The notes: generated by a model from the sequence alone, not told the origin. Positions 35,347 to 45,485 are shown, numbered from the stretch's first letter. The stretch: DNA of 64,000 nt from Chloroflexota bacterium (GCA_021323855.1 JAJPKE010000023.1:185511-249510), one strand, 5' to 3'. A program made the numbers and translations.

Positions 35347-36321
35347 CGAAACGACGCAGCGAAAGCCGATATGGCAGGTGGAGGTGTCTACCATCTCTGG
35401 CGAGCGGGCGGCTGGGCGATAGCGCAGACAGTAATTTGGCGCGCAAAGATATGAGCCACCTTTGAGGACTTTGCGCGGGATACGCACCTGTGGCTGTGCC
35501 GGGTCGTAGCTCTGCTCAATAGCGCCGCCGCGCGGATTCACCGGAATGCAGCAGGGTTTGTCTGCGTCTTCGGAATGGCGTGGCTGAAACCAGTCGCTAG
35601 TCCATTCCCAGACGTTGCCCGCCATGTCGTAGAGACCGTAACCATTGGCCGGGAATGAGCAGACCGGCATCGTCGCTGGTTGGCGGCCCTGGCGCTGATT
35701 CTGCCAGGGAAACTCGCCGTGCCAGGTATTTGCCATCACCCGCCCATCCGGCATGAAGTCGTCGCCCCAGACGAAGCGCGCGCCTTCCAGCCCACCACGC
35801 GCGGCAAACTCCCATTCGGCCTCGCTCGGCAGCGTTTTGCCGGCCCAAGTAGCGTAAGCTTCGGCGTCTTCGTAGGCCACCTGCGTCACTGGATACTGCT
35901 CATGCCCCTCGATGCTGCTCTCCGGCCCGTAGGGATGCCGCCAGTTCGCGCCAGGAACGTAGCCCCACCAGTTGCCCGGATTGCGCAGGTCCACCCGCTG
36001 CACAGGCTGCTGAAAGACGAGCGCGCCCGGCACCAGCAGTTCGGGGAGCGCGCCGGGATAATCCGCCGGATCGAGCGGGCGCTCAGCCACCGTGACATAA
36101 CCCGTCTCTTCAACGAAGCGGCTGAATTGCGCGTTGGTAACGGTCGTCTGATCCATCCAGAAACCATCAACGGTGACGCGATGGGTAGGCGCTTCTTCTG
36201 GATAGAACGCATTCGACCCCATCTGAAATGTGCCACCCGGCACCCAAACCATGCCTTGATGTTCATGGTCTGGGTGTTCCCCCGGCGCAACAGCAGATGG
36301 AGAAACGTCGTGAGTTTGCAT
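35332..36321 (-). CDS. Formylglycine-generating enzyme (sulfatase-activating)
   Basis: A 329-residue SUMF1/FGE-fold protein. It begins with the fold signature GMVWVPGGTFQMGSNAFYPEEAPTHRVTVDGFWMD, and has the PVTQVAYEDAEAYATWAGKTLPSEAEWEFAARGG and GNVWEWTSDWF blocks. Most important, the active-site cysteine pair is present: GGSYLCAPNYCLRYRPAAR (Cys293 and Cys298, same spacing as human FGE), so it is a true copper-dependent FGE rather than an inactive EgtB-like relative. It oxidises the Cys of CxPxR in sulfatases to formylglycine. Such a sulfatase is encoded at 42596-44947. Confidence 0.95.
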   Translation of the reverse strand: MQTHDVSPSAVAPGEHPDHEHQGMVWVPGGTFQMGSNAFYPEEAPTHRVTVDGFWMDQTTVTNAQFSRFVEETGYVTVAERPLDPADYPGALPELLVPGALVFQQPVQRVDLRNPGNWWGYVPGANWRHPYGPESSIEGHEQYPVTQVAYEDAEAYATWAGKTLPSEAEWEFAARGGLEGARFVWGDDFMPDGRVMANTWHGEFPWQNQRQGRQPATMPVCSFPANGYGLYDMAGNVWEWTSDWFQPRHSEDADKPCCIPVNPRGGAIEQSYDPAQPQVRIPRKVLKGGSYLCAPNYCLRYRPAARSPEMVDTSTCHIGFRCVVSLSAR

Positions 36322-36357
36322 AGAACCTCCAAAATCGGTCAGCGCATAAAAGATGCG

Positions 36358-37704
36358 TTACGCTGGCGCTGGTGTTCCGGCGCTGGTAACAGTGTGATGC
36401 GTATCGTCACTGCCAGCCTCATGCGTGGTTGACCTGGGTTTTGGCAGCAGCGATGTGAGCGCCTTTCCCGTCAGGAAGCCAATGATAGCGCCGATGGTTA
36501 TCATTGGCGTTAGATCAGCCTGCCCTCCGAGTAGCCCAAGTAGCAAGGCTATCGTCAGGGGCATAGGAGCGACCGCGCTGAGTGTGCCAGCCATCGCCGC
36601 CATCACCGCGACGCCAACCGGGATGAACGGAAATATCTGGGCTATAGCCAGTCCCAACGTGCCGCCGATAAAGATCAACGGAAAGATGGGACCGCCGTCA
36701 AAGCCGGTGGCGAAGGATGTGCTGGTCAGCAGAGCTTTGACGACGAGTAGCAGCAGCAGATACAGCGCGCTATAGGAAATCGTGCTTTTGAGCAAGCTCT
36801 GAAGCTGCACCTGACCGGAGTAGAGCGTCAGGGGAACAAACGAGCCGATCAAGCCGATGATGACGCCGCCGAGAATGGCAAGCACGATAGGATGTTGGCG
36901 GAGTGGGGCGAATATTCGCTGCACGATGGCGAACAGAACTTTATAGGCAGTTCCTATCACACCACACAGCAGCCCAATCACCAGCGCCCACAGCAGATCA
37001 ATAATTCTGGGACTGGCATAGTTCGGGAAGCTGAACGTGCCAATCAGTGAGGTGCGCAGAAGCGCCCAGTAGACTCCATAGCCGCAGGACGCAGCCAGGA
37101 GTCCAGGGATAAGATGGCGATAATAGTCAAGCTCGTGGATAAACATGTATTCGAGCGCGCCAATCGCGCCGACGACCGGCGACCCAAAGAAGCCGCCGAA
37201 ACACCCGGCGATAGCTGCGTAGACCAGCAGCGCCGCATCCTCTTTGTCAATGCGCAGGTGGTCGGTGATCCAGGTGCCTACACCACCTGTGAGAAACGAC
37301 AAGGGACCCTCCGGCCCGACGGCAGCGCCGCTAAAGAGCGCAATGAACGCTTCTAGCAGGATGCTAGGCAGATAGCGCGGTTCGATGCGGCCCGTCTTCG
37401 CATACTGCTCCTGAGCAACGCCCAAGCCACCATGTATGCCGGTGAACTTGATGGCAATGCCGATCAGTATGCCGCCAGCAGTCAGGAGAATCAACGGCCA
37501 GAAACGGTTAACGTTCAGACCGAAGTGGCTGGGGTTCCCGAAAAACTGAATCCCCAGGTTGTACACGGTGAGAAACGCCGCCGTGAACAGCGCAGCGATG
37601 GCTCCAATCAGCGCCGCATAGAGCAATATCAGCGGATAGCGCCGCCGTATTGCCGGCGCTGGCTCGCCGCTGGCGATGTCGTGTATCTTGCGCTGCTTAT
37701 CCAT
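36358..37704 (-). CDS. ClC-family chloride channel or transporter
   Basis: About 448 residues with ten or more membrane segments. The selectivity-filter motifs are GAAVGPEGPLSFLTGG (helix N-terminus with the gating-type Glu) and TGFDGGPIFPLIFIGG; SFVPLTLYSG takes the place of the usual GSGIP-like loop. Other ClC sites cannot be judged by eye. There are no C-terminal CBS domains. I prefer ATG 37704 (MDKQRKIHD), just before the first TM, although no strong ribosome site is seen; the frame is open to 37866. Divergent from the SulP gene. Confidence 0.88.
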   Translation of the reverse strand: MDKQRKIHDIASGEPAPAIRRRYPLILLYAALIGAIAALFTAAFLTVYNLGIQFFGNPSHFGLNVNRFWPLILLTAGGILIGIAIKFTGIHGGLGVAQEQYAKTGRIEPRYLPSILLEAFIALFSGAAVGPEGPLSFLTGGVGTWITDHLRIDKEDAALLVYAAIAGCFGGFFGSPVVGAIGALEYMFIHELDYYRHLIPGLLAASCGYGVYWALLRTSLIGTFSFPNYASPRIIDLLWALVIGLLCGVIGTAYKVLFAIVQRIFAPLRQHPIVLAILGGVIIGLIGSFVPLTLYSGQVQLQSLLKSTISYSALYLLLLLVVKALLTSTSFATGFDGGPIFPLIFIGGTLGLAIAQIFPFIPVGVAVMAAMAGTLSAVAPMPLTIALLLGLLGGQADLTPMITIGAIIGFLTGKALTSLLPKPRSTTHEAGSDDTHHTVTSAGTPAPA

Positions 37705-37908
37705 GTGGGTTGCCGTTCGCTTATCGCAATCGAGTGAGGTCGTAGCTGAATCCCGCAGATGGGCAGTTGCACAATTTGCACCACGGCTCAGGGATGGCTG
37801 AATGCGGTGGGTATGGTTCATGCAGAGTTTCCCGCACCAGTTGCGGAGAACGTAGAGCACTCTCAACGATACTCGGCAACATCAGTCAGAAGGGCGAGAA
37901 ACGGCACG

Positions 37909-39807
37909 ATGGCGACAGATGCACACCAGCACCCTCAAGAAAACCAATCGGGACGCAACGCAGACCATGCCAGCCATGCCATACGCCAATTGCTCTCCAG
38001 CCTGTCACGCTACATTCCCATCGTCCGCTGGCTGCCGCGCTACCAACGCTCCTGGCTGCGTAGCGATGTCATCGCGGGGGTGACGCTGGTGGCGCTGGCC
38101 GTGCCGGAGAGCCTGGGTTATGCGCAGATCGCCGGTCTGCCGGTGGAGTTCGGCCTGTATGCCGTGCTGGGCGCGCTCGTTGGCTACGCGCTCTTTGGGC
38201 CGTCGCGCCAGCTCGTCGCCGGACCCTCCGCCGCGCTGGCCGCGCTCTCTGCCGCCACCGTGGGCGTGCTGGCTCCCAGTGGCAGCAGCAAGTTTATTGT
38301 GCTCTCGGCGGGGCTGGCGCTGATGGCGGGGGTGATCGCGCTGGTGGCGGGCCTGTTGCGGCTTGGCTTCGTTGCCCAGTTTCTTGCGGAGCCAGTCCTC
38401 ACCGGCTTCATCTTCGGTCTCGCGCTCTCCATCGCCATGCGCCAGGCGCCGAAGCTCTTTGGCGTCAAAAGTAGCGACGGCAACTTTTTTCAGCGGCTCT
38501 GGGGGTTACTTACCAATCTCGGCAGCACGAATGGCTGGACGCTGGTTATCGGCATCCTCAGCCTCGCCATTCTCTTTGGCCTCAAATATCTGACACATGG
38601 CATACCAGAGGCATTGATTGCGATTGTATTCGGTCTGCTGGCCGTCTCCATTTTTGGCCTGGAGCAGCATGGCGTCGCCATCGTCGGCGCCATTCCGCAA
38701 GGGCTGCCGCACTTTGGGCTACCGCAGTGGAGCCTGAGCGATATCGGCACGCTCATCTCAGGCGCGTTGGGGCTGACACTCGTGGGCTACGCTGAGCATT
38801 TCGGCGCGGCCAGCTCGTTCGCCGCGCGGCACCATGATGAGATCAATGCCAACCAGGAATTGATTGGCATGGGGATGGCAAATATCGGCTCGAGTGTCTG
38901 CCAGGGGTTCGCCGTTGGTGGCAGCCTCTCCAAAACGGCGGCCAATGATGGCGCTGGTGCGCGCTCGCAGATTTCGGGACTGATGGCTGCGCTGCTGGTG
39001 ATCCTGACACTGCTGGTGCTGACGCCGCTCTTTCACAACCTGCCGGAGGCTACGCTGGGCGCTATCGTCATCTTTGCCGTGTGGGGGCTGCTGGATGTGG
39101 GCGCGCTCCGCCGCTATGCGCGCTTGCGCCGGCTAGACTTCGTGCTGGCGCTCACCGCGCTCTTTGGCGAACTGATCTTTGATGTGCTGCCCGGCCTGCT
39201 GATCGCCGTGATTCTCTCGCTGCTGCTGCTGATCTATCGCGCCAGCCGCCCGCATGTCGCCGTTCTCGGCAGAATTGCTGATATCGGGCTTCCGCAGGGC
39301 AAAGATACACCTCTGAAAAGTGCAACTGACAGAGGCGCTGCGACTGCATTTGCTGAACGCTCCGGCGCCTATGCCGATATCATTCTGCATCCCGCGTATA
39401 CGACCATTCCCGGCGCGCTGATTCTGCGCGTGGACGCCCCGCTCTTTTTTGCCAACGCCACTACCGTGCGCACGAGTATCCGCGAGCTGATACGCCAGCA
39501 GCAGCCAGCCCCACAATTGGTGCTGATGGACATCGAGGCCACCAGCGAACTCGATACTTCCAGCGCCGATATGCTGGCTGAACTGGCGGCAGAGGTGAAC
39601 ACAGCGGGCGCGCATCTGGCGCTAGCGCGTGTACGTACACCTGTGCGCGCCATGCTCGACCGCAGCGGCGCGCTGAAAGCCATTGGCGAACAGCACCTCT
39701 ATCCTTCCGTCGAGCAAGGCGTTGCCGACTTTCTGGCACGTGGGACAACTGGCGACACTGCCATCTCTTCCGTTCAAGCACCCATGAGCAGTGGGACGGA
39801 AAGCTGA
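37909..39807 (+). CDS. SulP-family anion transporter with STAS domain
   Basis: About 632 residues. The SulP core begins YIPIVRWLPRYQRSWLRSDVIAGVTLVALAVPESLGYAQIAGLPVEFGLYA, the family signature, and has a typical 14-segment membrane part up to ~440. The C-terminal STAS domain (~515-620) shows ILRVDAPLFFANA and LVLMDIEATSELDTSSADML. It could carry sulfate, bicarbonate or another oxyanion. ATG 37909 is behind AAGGGCGAG; an earlier in-frame ATG (37759) adds residues unlike the family. Sulfate uptake would fit the sulfatase and FGE genes nearby, but this is inference. Confidence 0.92.
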   Translation: MATDAHQHPQENQSGRNADHASHAIRQLLSSLSRYIPIVRWLPRYQRSWLRSDVIAGVTLVALAVPESLGYAQIAGLPVEFGLYAVLGALVGYALFGPSRQLVAGPSAALAALSAATVGVLAPSGSSKFIVLSAGLALMAGVIALVAGLLRLGFVAQFLAEPVLTGFIFGLALSIAMRQAPKLFGVKSSDGNFFQRLWGLLTNLGSTNGWTLVIGILSLAILFGLKYLTHGIPEALIAIVFGLLAVSIFGLEQHGVAIVGAIPQGLPHFGLPQWSLSDIGTLISGALGLTLVGYAEHFGAASSFAARHHDEINANQELIGMGMANIGSSVCQGFAVGGSLSKTAANDGAGARSQISGLMAALLVILTLLVLTPLFHNLPEATLGAIVIFAVWGLLDVGALRRYARLRRLDFVLALTALFGELIFDVLPGLLIAVILSLLLLIYRASRPHVAVLGRIADIGLPQGKDTPLKSATDRGAATAFAERSGAYADIILHPAYTTIPGALILRVDAPLFFANATTVRTSIRELIRQQQPAPQLVLMDIEATSELDTSSADMLAELAAEVNTAGAHLALARVRTPVRAMLDRSGALKAIGEQHLYPSVEQGVADFLARGTTGDTAISSVQAPMSSGTES

Positions 39808-40016
39808 GATCGGCAGAACCTTCGGCGCGTTCAGCAATAACCCTGAGAGACAGCAGATGAGAGAAACCATCCATCTGGTGCGGGTACAAAACTTGCACAA
39901 GCCACACTCGACATAAGAGAAAATCTGTGCGCGACCACTTCGTACCTGCTGTTCAGCAGGGCACGCATCAACGACGATTGTGGCGCTTTTGAGTCAGAGA
40001 TTTTCGAGTTAGATAG

Positions 40017-41489
40017 GTGGGGAATGTGCATATACAGTACGGCCAGCGACGAAGATTGGGGCTTCCTGCTTTCAGCGCTGGCAGCGAGCCGGGCGCGGCG
40101 CCGACGAGTGGCAATGTACCCCATGAAACACTACAATTGGATGCCGCCAGCGCGCAACAGTTAGCAGTGGAAGCGTTTCTCTACGGCTATCCGCTGATTT
40201 CCGACCTCACCGCAGTCTATGGCTTCGTTGCGCAGGGACTCGAACAATTACCAGCTAGCCCGTTCAATACGTTCTCGCATGCGACCAACCTGGCTCGGCC
40301 AGAAGAAGCTTTTGTCAGCATCAACAACGATACTATTTACTCGATCAGCCAGCTTGATCTGGGCGCCGGACCGTTAGTGCTGCATGTGCCGGATACGGCT
40401 GGCCGCTACTACGTCCTTCAGTTCATTGATGCCTGGACCAACAATTTTGCGTATGTCGGGCGGCGGGCGACTGGAACTAGAGAAGGGGATTATCTGATTA
40501 CGCCGCCAGGGTGGTACGGCGAGACGCCAGAAGGCATGACACGTATCAGCGCACCAACCGGCGTCGTCACGATTGTTGGACGTTTCGCCTGTCAGGGTGC
40601 GGAAGATATTCCGGCAATCAAAGCGTTGCAGAGCCAACTGACAGTGCGGCCACTACAGGTTTCTGATGCTGGCGTGGGAAGCACCTCCAAAAGAGCAGGG
40701 GCGCCGCAGCCAGATGCTCGCGTGCCAGAAGACTTACGCTTCTGGGAACAAATGCGCGTATGGATGCACGTCTTCCCGCCCTCACAGCCTGAACAAGCCT
40801 ATCAGCAGCGATTCGCGGCATTGGGGTTGTTAGCTGACTCATCACCGTATGTCAATCCTTCTACTCCGCTGGCCGATGCGCTTCGCGCTGGATTGCAAGC
40901 TGGCGAGCAGCGGCTTGAGCAGATGATTAAGGAGGGGAGTGCCACGAAGACTGGCTGGGCTATTATGCCCCACGCCTTCGACTATAATCTTGATTTCTTC
41001 GAGATTGGCACGATCAATAGTCCAGAATGGAAGATTACCGACCGTGAGCAGGCGCACCGCATGCGGGCAATGGCCGCGCGCGAAGGATTATGGGGCAACC
41101 ACGGCTATGAGGCGACCTACGCGCGCATCAGCCAGGACGCTACCGGCCAGCAGTTGAACGGTGCGCATTGCTACCGCATTACCTTTACAGAGCTACCGCC
41201 GGTTGAAGCGTTCTGGTCGCTGACGATGTACGACGTGCCCAATTACTACCTGGTCGCCAATCCCATAGACCGCTATTCCATTGGCGACCGCACACCTGGT
41301 TTGCGCTATGACGACAACGGCGCGCTCACCCTCTGGCTCCAGCACGATCAGCCCGACGATGAGGCGCAGCGGGCGAACTGGCTGCCTGCGCCTGCCGGTG
41401 ACTTCCGGCCCCTTCTGCGGCTGTATCAACCCGGCCAGGCAATCCTCGACGGCAGCTATGTACTGCCACCTATCGAACGAGTGCATTGA
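40017..41489 (+). CDS. DUF1254/DUF1214 domain protein
   Basis: 490 residues. After a poorly conserved ~45-residue N-terminus the DUF1254 domain runs from AVEAFLYGYPLISDLTAVYGF through NTFSHATNLARPEEAFVSINNDTIYSISQLDL to PGWYGETPEGMTRISAPTGVVTIVGRF; the C-terminal DUF1214 shows CYRITFTELPPVEAFWSLTMYDVPNYYLVANPIDRYSIGDRTPGLRYDDNGALTLWLQHDQP. No catalytic function is established for this widespread pair of domains, and no signal peptide is seen. The start is GTG 40017 or GTG 40026. Confidence 0.9.
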   Translation: MGNVHIQYGQRRRLGLPAFSAGSEPGAAPTSGNVPHETLQLDAASAQQLAVEAFLYGYPLISDLTAVYGFVAQGLEQLPASPFNTFSHATNLARPEEAFVSINNDTIYSISQLDLGAGPLVLHVPDTAGRYYVLQFIDAWTNNFAYVGRRATGTREGDYLITPPGWYGETPEGMTRISAPTGVVTIVGRFACQGAEDIPAIKALQSQLTVRPLQVSDAGVGSTSKRAGAPQPDARVPEDLRFWEQMRVWMHVFPPSQPEQAYQQRFAALGLLADSSPYVNPSTPLADALRAGLQAGEQRLEQMIKEGSATKTGWAIMPHAFDYNLDFFEIGTINSPEWKITDREQAHRMRAMAAREGLWGNHGYEATYARISQDATGQQLNGAHCYRITFTELPPVEAFWSLTMYDVPNYYLVANPIDRYSIGDRTPGLRYDDNGALTLWLQHDQPDDEAQRANWLPAPAGDFRPLLRLYQPGQAILDGSYVLPPIERVH

Positions 41490-41581
41490 CTCGTTGATCC
41501 GTTGATTTGACGGCTAGTAGTGCGAGTCCATCCGGCTTTCCGGCCCGGTATGGATTCAGTACGGTAAGAAGAGTCGAAGCG

Positions 41582-42511
41582 ATGGCAGCTTTTCTCAACG
41601 CGCTCTCCAATGTCTTTACGCTGGCGTTTGTCGTCACCAGCATGCTCAGTATGGGGCTGGCGCTGACCATTCCTCAGATCATCGAGCCGTTGCGCAATGC
41701 GCGGCTGGTGATCCTGGCGCTGGTCGCCAATTTCATTGTCGTGCCTGCGGTGGCGTTCCTGCTCTCGCGCATCATCCCTCTCGATAAAGACCTGCAAATT
41801 GGGCTGATTCTCTTCGGCACGGCGGCTGGCGCGCCCTTCCTGCCCAAGCTGGCGCAGATCGCCAAAGGCAACGTCGCCTTCGCCGTTGGGCTGATGACGC
41901 TGCTGATGGTGGCGACCGTCATCTATCTGCCGATTGTGCTGCCGCTATTGCTGCCAGGCGTCAGCGTCAACGCCGGACAAATTGCGCTCTCGCTGGTACT
42001 GAAAATGTTATTGCCGCTGGGCATCGGGCTGTTCGTCAAGGCACGTTACGAGGAAGCGGCAGCATCCTTAGTCCATCCAATTACACAAATTTCCAATGTC
42101 AGCCTGGTGTTGTTGCTGGTGCTGATGCTCGGCCTCAACCTCGGCAATGTGCTGGGTCTCTTGAGCACTGGCGCCGTGCTGGCGATTCTGATTCTGCTGC
42201 TGGTTGCGGCGGTATCCGGCTATCTGTTGGGCGGCCCCGGCGTGGACACGCAGCGCGTGCTGGCGCTGGGCACTGGACAGCGCAACCTAGCGGCGACCTT
42301 TGTGATCGCCACCGGCAACTTTGGCAGTCGCCCCAATGTGCTGGTGTTCCTGGCAGCGGCGGGGCTGGTGGGGATGGTCCTCATGATGCCGCTGGCCGCC
42401 GAGTTTGGCAGGCGCGCAAAAGCAGCGCAGGTGTCCGCTTCTGCGCCTGCTGAGACGCCTACCAAACCAACCGATGTGATGTCTGGGCAGATACCGGCTG
42501 AATCAGCTTAG
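41582..42511 (+). CDS. BASS-family (bile acid:sodium symporter-like) transporter
   Basis: A 309-residue membrane protein with about nine to ten helices, opening FLNALSNVFTLAFVVTSMLSMGLALTIPQIIEPLRNARLV, and containing GLILFGTAAGAPFLPKLAQIAKGN and ALGTGQRNLAATFVIATGNF, the crossover regions of the BASS fold. Bacterial members move organic anions with sodium; substrate unknown. ATG 41582 is chosen over 41507 because the first residues of the longer frame are polar and unlike the family. It precedes the sulfatase gene by 84 bp on the same strand, which might suggest uptake of a sulfatase product or substrate. Confidence 0.85.
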   Translation: MAAFLNALSNVFTLAFVVTSMLSMGLALTIPQIIEPLRNARLVILALVANFIVVPAVAFLLSRIIPLDKDLQIGLILFGTAAGAPFLPKLAQIAKGNVAFAVGLMTLLMVATVIYLPIVLPLLLPGVSVNAGQIALSLVLKMLLPLGIGLFVKARYEEAAASLVHPITQISNVSLVLLLVLMLGLNLGNVLGLLSTGAVLAILILLLVAAVSGYLLGGPGVDTQRVLALGTGQRNLAATFVIATGNFGSRPNVLVFLAAAGLVGMVLMMPLAAEFGRRAKAAQVSASAPAETPTKPTDVMSGQIPAESA

Positions 42512-42595
42512 CAGGCATAGTCCAGCAGTTCAGTGTAAGCGTGAGTTGTGTAGCAGACCATCGCAAAGATGGCAAGATGGGGAGACAAGCAAACG

Positions 42596-44947
42596 ATGGA
42601 GAAACCATTCAAGGGCACGATCAACATTGACATCCGTGATTCTCAGCCGGACTGGGAGCCGTTTGAGCCACCCAAAGCGCCTGATGGAGCGCCCAACGTC
42701 GTCTATATCGTACTGGATGATGTGGGCTTTGCGGCAATGAACTGCTATGGTGGGCCGGTTGAGACGCCCAATATTGACCGGATCGCCAACGATGGTGTGC
42801 GCTATACCCAATTTCACACGACGGCGCTCTGCTCACCAACCCGCTCCTGCCTGCTCACCGGGCGCAACCATACCCGCAACAGCATGGCCTGCATCACCGA
42901 GGCGGCGGTGGGCTTCCCCAGCGCCAGTGGCACTATTCCGCCGGAGAACGGCATGATCTCGGAGATTCTGGGCGAACGCGGCTGGAACACCTATATCGTC
43001 GGCAAGTGGCACCTCTGCCCTACTGATGAGATGAACCTCGCCTCCACGCGCCGCAACTGGCCGAGCGGGCGCGGCTTCGAGCGATTCTATGGCTTCCTGG
43101 GCGCGGAGACGAATCAGTGGTATCCGGAGCTGATCTATGACAATCATCCGGTGGACCAGCCGAAGTCACCAGAGGAAGGCTATCACTTCACTGAGGATAT
43201 CACCGACAAGGCGCTCGAATTCATCAAAGACGCGAAGGCCGTGGCCCCTGACAAGCCCTTCTTCCTCTACTATGCGCCGGGCGCGTGCCATGCGCCGCAC
43301 CAGGTGCCCAGAGAGTGGGCGGACAAATATAAGGGTCGCTTCGATATGGGGTACGAGGCAATCCGCGAGCGAATCCTGGCGCGACAGAAAGAGATGGGCA
43401 TCGTTCCAAAGGACACCAAATTGCCGCCGATCAACCCTATCGGCACGCCACAGACGCGCACCGGACCAGACGGCAAGCCGTTCCCGGAGACCGATTTCAC
43501 ACGCCCCTGGGATACACTCTCCGCTGATGAAAAGAAGCTGTTCGCGCGTATGGCGGAGGTCTACGCTGGCTTCCTCTCGCATGCAGACTATCATATCGGG
43601 CGGCTACTCGATTATCTGGAAGAGAACGGGCTACGCGAAAACACGTTGTTGCTGCTCGTCTCCGATAACGGCGCCAGCGGCGAGGGTGGACCCAACGGCT
43701 CTGTCAACGAAAACAAGTTCTTCAATGGTGTTCCCGATGACATCAAGGCCAATCTAGCGCTGCTAGATGACCTCGGCAGCCCAAAGACCTACAACCATTA
43801 TCCGAATGGCTGGGCGATGGCCTTCAACACGCCGTTCAAGATGTGGAAACGCTACGAGTTCAATGGTGGCACTTCGGACGCCTGCATCATCTCCTGGCCA
43901 GCGGGCATGCACGCAAGGGGCGAGATCAGGCACCAGTATCACCATGCCATTGACCTCGTACCCACCATTCTGGATGTGCTAAACGTGCAGGCGCCGGAGA
44001 CAATCAAGGGCTACACGCAGAGCAAATTCGATGGCGTGAGCATGCGCTACAGCTTCGATAAACCCACTGAGACGACCAAGCGGCCAACGCAGTTCTACTC
44101 GATGCTCGGCTCGCGTGGCATCTGGCATGATGGCTGGAAAGCTGTCACCACCCATCCTACGGTTAGTGGCTGGGGACATTTCAACGACGATGTGTGGGAA
44201 CTCTACCATACCGACGTTGATCGCTCGGAGGTTCATAATCTCGCCGACCAGTATCCCGATAAGGTGCGTGAGATGGTTAACCTCTGGTTCTCCGAGGCTG
44301 GCGCGAACGGCGCGTTTCCGCTCGATGATCGCTCGGCGGTGGAGATATTCAACACACCGCGACCGCAGCTCACCAAGCCACAGCATCGCTATCGCTACTA
44401 TCCAGACACCGCCATTGTACCTGGGGTCCAGGCGGTCAACACACGCAACCGTTCGTTCACCATCGGCGCGCTGGTGGACCTGCCCACGCCGGACGCTGAG
44501 GGGGCGCTGTTCGCCTACGGGTCGCGTTTCGGCGGGCATGCGCTTTACATCAAGGACCACCGGCTCTGCTATGTCAACAACTTTGTGGGCGTCGAAGAGC
44601 AGAAGGTCGTCGGCGATACCGATCTGCCGACCGGCGATAATCTGATTCTCTCGGCGGAGTTCGTCAAAGATGGCGAGGTAGCGCCCGGCACTGCCACAGG
44701 CATGCTCTCGCTCTATGTCGGCGACAAGAAGGTTGGCGAGGGGCGCATCAAGACACAACCCGGTGACTACGGTCTGGGAAGCGGGGTGACGGTTGGGCGC
44801 AGCGCGCGAATGGTGGCCAGCGACTACCCTGGCGAGCGACCCTGGCGCTTCACCGGCGGCACGCTCAAGTTCGTGGCCGTGGATGTCAGTGGGGAGCCAT
44901 ATATAGACCTCGAACGTGCGGCTGAGGCCATGCTGGCGCGCGAATAA
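42596..44947 (+). CDS. Cys-type arylsulfatase
   Basis: A 783-residue sulfatase. Metal-binding VVYIVLDDVGFAAMNCYGG is near 35-53; the formylglycine target is Cys79 in CSPTR-S-CLLTGR (79-90), codon at 42830. VGKWHL, the C-terminal LLVSDNGASGEGG metal site and GTSDACIISWPAG are present. The last ~170 residues form a beta-rich lectin-like domain (RNRSFTIGALVDLPTPDAEGALFAYGSRFGGHALYIKDHRLCYVNNF). No signal peptide, so it is cytoplasmic unless exported unusually. It needs FGE, found at 35332-36321. ATG 42596 is behind GGGGAG; an alternative is 42569. Confidence 0.95.
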   Translation: MEKPFKGTINIDIRDSQPDWEPFEPPKAPDGAPNVVYIVLDDVGFAAMNCYGGPVETPNIDRIANDGVRYTQFHTTALCSPTRSCLLTGRNHTRNSMACITEAAVGFPSASGTIPPENGMISEILGERGWNTYIVGKWHLCPTDEMNLASTRRNWPSGRGFERFYGFLGAETNQWYPELIYDNHPVDQPKSPEEGYHFTEDITDKALEFIKDAKAVAPDKPFFLYYAPGACHAPHQVPREWADKYKGRFDMGYEAIRERILARQKEMGIVPKDTKLPPINPIGTPQTRTGPDGKPFPETDFTRPWDTLSADEKKLFARMAEVYAGFLSHADYHIGRLLDYLEENGLRENTLLLLVSDNGASGEGGPNGSVNENKFFNGVPDDIKANLALLDDLGSPKTYNHYPNGWAMAFNTPFKMWKRYEFNGGTSDACIISWPAGMHARGEIRHQYHHAIDLVPTILDVLNVQAPETIKGYTQSKFDGVSMRYSFDKPTETTKRPTQFYSMLGSRGIWHDGWKAVTTHPTVSGWGHFNDDVWELYHTDVDRSEVHNLADQYPDKVREMVNLWFSEAGANGAFPLDDRSAVEIFNTPRPQLTKPQHRYRYYPDTAIVPGVQAVNTRNRSFTIGALVDLPTPDAEGALFAYGSRFGGHALYIKDHRLCYVNNFVGVEEQKVVGDTDLPTGDNLILSAEFVKDGEVAPGTATGMLSLYVGDKKVGEGRIKTQPGDYGLGSGVTVGRSARMVASDYPGERPWRFTGGTLKFVAVDVSGEPYIDLERAAEAMLARE

Positions 44948-45023
44948 CAAGATGACAATGGGCAACCATGTTCTGAAGTTTCCCGAATGGAAACAATGAA
45001 CAATGAGTGGGGAGGGACAAAGT

Positions 45024-45437
45024 ATGTCTCAGGCATCGCAGGTGTTGACCCGACGCCCCGGTCTCGTGACCTTTGCGGCGTTGATGTTGTTTATGGTCGG
45101 CGGATTCCAGATCGTTTTCGCCATTTCGGAGTTCGTCAACGCTACCTGGTTCACCGGCACCGCCTATGGCACCTTCGGTGGCTATCTCTGGATCTGGGGC
45201 ATTGTTGATCTCCTGCTGGCCTTTATCCCGCTCTACGCAGGCTATGACCTGCTGCGGGGCGGCTCATTCGGCTTTATCGTGGGGATCATGCTGGCAGCTA
45301 TCAGCGCCATCCGCTGGTTTTTCTACCTGCCGTCGGCGCCGATCCTGGCGCTGGTGGTGATCGGCATAGATGTCCTCATCATCTATGGCCTGACTTCCAG
45401 CGCAGACTATTTCCGCACGACAGCAATGAGCAGTTAG
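45024..45437 (+). CDS. Small four-TM protein (DUF7144-like)
   Basis: 137 residues, four membrane segments: VTFAALMLFMVGGFQIVFAISEF, GGYLWIWGIVDLLLAFIPLYAGYDLL, SFGFIVGIMLAAISAIRWFFYL and ILALVVIGIDVLIIYGL. The pattern matches the DUF7144-type proteins common in Actinobacteria and Chloroflexota, of unknown function. ATG 45024 has GGAGGGA 7 bp upstream. It lies 48 bp before the DUF6325-like gene on the same strand and probably shares its transcript. Confidence 0.8.
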   Translation: MSQASQVLTRRPGLVTFAALMLFMVGGFQIVFAISEFVNATWFTGTAYGTFGGYLWIWGIVDLLLAFIPLYAGYDLLRGGSFGFIVGIMLAAISAIRWFFYLPSAPILALVVIGIDVLIIYGLTSSADYFRTTAMSS

Positions 45438-45485
45438 GCAATTAGACAAAAAAAGCAACAGCAGCACGCAAAGAGAGGAAACAAC

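Noticed and set aside
43979..44965. 328-codon minus-strand frame opposite the sulfatase C-terminus
   Set aside because: Overlaps a well-supported sulfatase; no start signal and no recognisable domain.
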